Shown in pieces: positions 62,227-64,000 of a stretch of DNA of 64,000 nt; position 1 is the first letter of the stretch, and every line of letters starts with the position of its first letter. The notes under the pieces were generated by a model. That model saw only the letters and a program-made list of their open reading frames with translations, did not search any database and was not told the origin of the DNA. Position numbers and translations under genes: made by a program. This stretch comes from Lewinellaceae bacterium. GTDB taxonomy: Bacteria > Bacteroidota > Bacteroidia > Chitinophagales > Saprospiraceae. The DNA lies in NCBI GenBank assembly GCA_024644235.1, contig JAHELJ010000011.1, positions 52,377-116,376 of the forward strand. The letters are read 5' to 3'.

Positions 62227-63840
62227 ATGAGAATCAAGTTTACGCTATTCTTATTTAGCCTTGTAGCGACTTCTGTTTTGTTTGCTCAAGGTGAACGTTA
62301 TTTAGATCAGGTTTTTGATGAAGTGGAGGTAACAAGTAATGTCAAATATGGGGAGAACTTTACAGCTTTGTTCATACCCGTTTTGGGAACAATGGTTAAG
62401 CAACCACTTGTAATGGATGTGTATCAACCTGCTGGTGATACGGTAAAAAGCCGGCCACTGGTCGTATATCTTCATACAGGAAACTTTCTTCCGATTCGAA
62501 CTAATCTTGGATTAACTGGAACCAAAACAGATTCAGCCACTGTCGAAGTCTGTACCAGACTTGCCAAAATGGGCTATGTCGTTGCTTCAGCAGACTATCG
62601 GCTCGGATACAATCCATTGGCCCCGACTCAGCCTGAGCGAGCACTTGGATTGATTAACGCTGCCTACCGCGGCTTGCAGGATACTCGAACCTGTATCCGT
62701 TTTTTCAAAAAAGATTTCTCCGAGCTTGGCGACAACTATGGTGTCGATACGTCCAGAATTGTGGTATGGGGTGAAGGGACAGGAGGATATATTTCCTTGG
62801 CTGCTGCTACCTTGGACGATTTCAACGAAGTACTAACCACTACCACTCCTGCTGGAAAGTTTCTTACCGATCTGAATGGAGACGGACAGCCTGATCCCAT
62901 GCTTCACCCATCAACAAACGGAGATATTTACGGAACTACCACTGTTGTTTGGCCCGGCGATCCATTGGGTGCCATCCCCGCAGGCGATACCATGTGCCTT
63001 GCGAACCATGTAGGATACAGTTCAGACTTCCATATGACTGTAAACATGGGAGGTGCCCTGGCCGATATATCCTGGCTAGAGGCTGACGGAATACCAATGA
63101 TAACTTTCCAAGTTCCATTGGATGCATTTGCTCCTTACGAAAGTGCGATTTTGAGAGTACCCGGCACGAATGACGCCATCATTGAAGTGCAGGGAGGATT
63201 GATGAATATCACTACAGCAAACAATCTAGGCTTGAATGATGCTTTCAACGAAGTGGATGACATGTATACGGAGGCAGCTAGGGCGGCTTCAGCAAGAGCT
63301 GGCCACGATTATCAGGAGGGGTTGTACCCATTTGTGCGAGGACTGAATATGTTCGGATTACCTGAAGGCTCCCCATGGAACTGGTGGCAACCTTCGGTTT
63401 GGGACACCATTCCACATCCAAGGCCACCTATGGGATTTGAAGGTGCCAGTTTTCATCAAATTTCTTTATTACAAAACGCGGATATGAGTGCGGAAAAAGG
63501 AAGAGCTTACATCGACACGATAGTGGGTTATTACGCTCCCCGTGCCTTCGCAGCATTGGGATTGGGTACATCCACAAATGTCACCAATCTGGACAGGACC
63601 GAAGTGGGATTCTCAGTTGGTCCAAATCCATCTGCAGGACTACTGAGAATGCAGAGTGACTCCAAAAACCCGATGTTGAGGGCCCGGATCGTGGACATCA
63701 GCGGTAAAACGGTCTGGTACCATCACCATCTCAATGTGAGCCAATATGAAGTCAACCACCAGGGTTTAAGCCCGGGTATGTATATCCTGGAGGTAGGATT
63801 TGATGAGGGTACTGTTGTAGAAAAAATTATGGTAGAGTAA
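62227..63840 (+). CDS. T9SS-secreted alpha/beta-hydrolase-like protein with substituted nucleophile
   Basis: 537 aa. Signal peptide ends VLFAQG. The hydrolase core (about 60-440) has oxyanion-like YLHTGNFLP, the helix region RFFKKDFSELGDNYGVDTSRIVVWGEGTGGY, but where carboxylesterases have Gly-x-Ser-x-Gly this protein reads Gly182-Glu-Gly184-Thr-Gly186, so the serine is glycine. A type A T9SS sorting domain closes the protein (about 450-537: VGPNPSAGLLRMQ ... ILEVGFDEGTVVEKIMVE). Expected surface or extracellular. Inference: a non-catalytic binding protein acting with the receptor upstream, unless another serine is used. It ends before a strong bidirectional terminator. Confidence 0.75.
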   Translation: MRIKFTLFLFSLVATSVLFAQGERYLDQVFDEVEVTSNVKYGENFTALFIPVLGTMVKQPLVMDVYQPAGDTVKSRPLVVYLHTGNFLPIRTNLGLTGTKTDSATVEVCTRLAKMGYVVASADYRLGYNPLAPTQPERALGLINAAYRGLQDTRTCIRFFKKDFSELGDNYGVDTSRIVVWGEGTGGYISLAAATLDDFNEVLTTTTPAGKFLTDLNGDGQPDPMLHPSTNGDIYGTTTVVWPGDPLGAIPAGDTMCLANHVGYSSDFHMTVNMGGALADISWLEADGIPMITFQVPLDAFAPYESAILRVPGTNDAIIEVQGGLMNITTANNLGLNDAFNEVDDMYTEAARAASARAGHDYQEGLYPFVRGLNMFGLPEGSPWNWWQPSVWDTIPHPRPPMGFEGASFHQISLLQNADMSAEKGRAYIDTIVGYYAPRAFAALGLGTSTNVTNLDRTEVGFSVGPNPSAGLLRMQSDSKNPMLRARIVDISGKTVWYHHHLNVSQYEVNHQGLSPGMYILEVGFDEGTVVEKIMVE

Positions 63841-63860
63841 TCTCCCATCAAAAGGAACAG

Positions 63861-63904
63861 AAAAGAGGCTGTTGTCGTATATCTACAGCCTCTTTTTTAT
63901 TTTT
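63861..63904. terminator. Bidirectional intrinsic terminator
   Basis: Perfect 12-bp stem AAAAGAGGCTGT (63861-63872) / ACAGCCTCTTTT (63885-63896) with a 12-base loop, followed by a T-rich run on the plus strand (TTATTTTT) and by TTTT on the minus strand. It serves both the esterase-like gene and the minus-strand gene that ends inside it (TAA at 63897-63899). Confidence 0.88.
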
Positions 63905-64000
63905 CAAGCTGTGCTGTCCATACTGATACCCATTTATGATTTTGATGTAAGGAATCTTGTCGAGACCCTCCTGCGTCAATGCCAAACCGCTCAAGTTGAT
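63897..64000 (-). CDS. C-terminal end of a minus-strand gene (partial)
   Basis: Open frame of 33 codons read from the right edge (frame starting at 63998) to TAA 63897-63899, with the stop sitting at the foot of the terminator, the usual position for a gene end. The visible residues (LERFGIDAGGSRQD ... HKWVSVWTAQLEK) are not recognised. Other minus-strand frames also reach toward the edge, so the frame is a choice based on the stop/terminator arrangement. Confidence 0.35.
   Translation of the reverse strand, partial: QLERFGIDAGGSRQDSLHQNHKWVSVWTAQLEK

Overview
The window comes from a Gram-negative member of the Bacteroidota, most likely a Saprospiria/Saprospiraceae-type bacterium. This rests on: five secreted proteins ending in type IX secretion (T9SS) C-terminal domains (four type A, one type B/CHU_C); an orphan PorP/SprF-like protein; a TamL-type outer-membrane lipoprotein; giant HYR/SdrD-like adhesins; the futalosine menaquinone genes mqnA and mqnE; kdsB (LPS); and A/T-rich TAnnTTTG-like promoter boxes. 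The taxonomic call is inference from gene families; no rRNA or marker gene is present.

Layout. 1-8.3 kb is housekeeping: the tail of purL, a TlpA-type thioredoxin lipoprotein, a TrmH/SpoU methyltransferase facing tamL, an rluD-like/luxC-like/nth operon on the minus strand, and a trans-sulfuration enzyme. 8.35-22.1 kb is taken up by two minus-strand paralogous genes for giant T9SS proteins (2989 and 1489 aa). Both end in a dockerin, a cohesin-like beta domain and a sorting domain. Their upstream gap holds two unexplained minus-strand terminator-like hairpins. 22.5-34 kb holds amino-acid enzymes (aspC-like, tryptophanase), a queuosine-precursor transporter, hscA, a serine-hydrolase-like protein with a broken active site overlapping a SUI1 gene, prmC, a flippase, a saccharopine dehydrogenase, cdd and kdsB. 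34.3-41.3 kb has a LysM/RlpA-like protein, cystathionine beta-synthase coupled to PorP/SprF, ribBA with a degenerate GTP-cyclohydrolase half, and two glycosyltransferases. 41.6-47.5 kb is a 1978-aa HYR-repeat adhesin with a duplicated five-module block. 47.7-51.2 kb has lolD, a DUF389 membrane protein and a DASH cryptochrome. 51.3-54.9 kb is a probable operon of a small lipoprotein, SCO1, a lipid-anchored cytochrome c and a type-B T9SS protein. 55.6-59.1 kb is an mqnE-mqnA-MoxR/ChlI-like ATPase operon. 59.4-63.8 kb is a TonB-dependent receptor plus a T9SS esterase-like protein whose nucleophile position is glycine. A minus-strand gene enters at the right edge.

How it fits together. Much of the variable content is cell-surface machinery: giant multi-domain T9SS cargo, TamL, a PorP-like protein, a TonB receptor with a secreted partner, LPS precursor synthesis and glycosyltransferases. 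Respiration is represented by futalosine-route menaquinone genes and a SCO1/cytochrome c pair. I see no rRNA, tRNA, CRISPR array, insertion sequence, prophage or integrase. The most notable signals are the dockerin plus cohesin-like pairing in two tandem T9SS giants, the A-B-A-C-D super-repeat in the HYR protein, and two hydrolase-fold proteins that both lack their catalytic serine.
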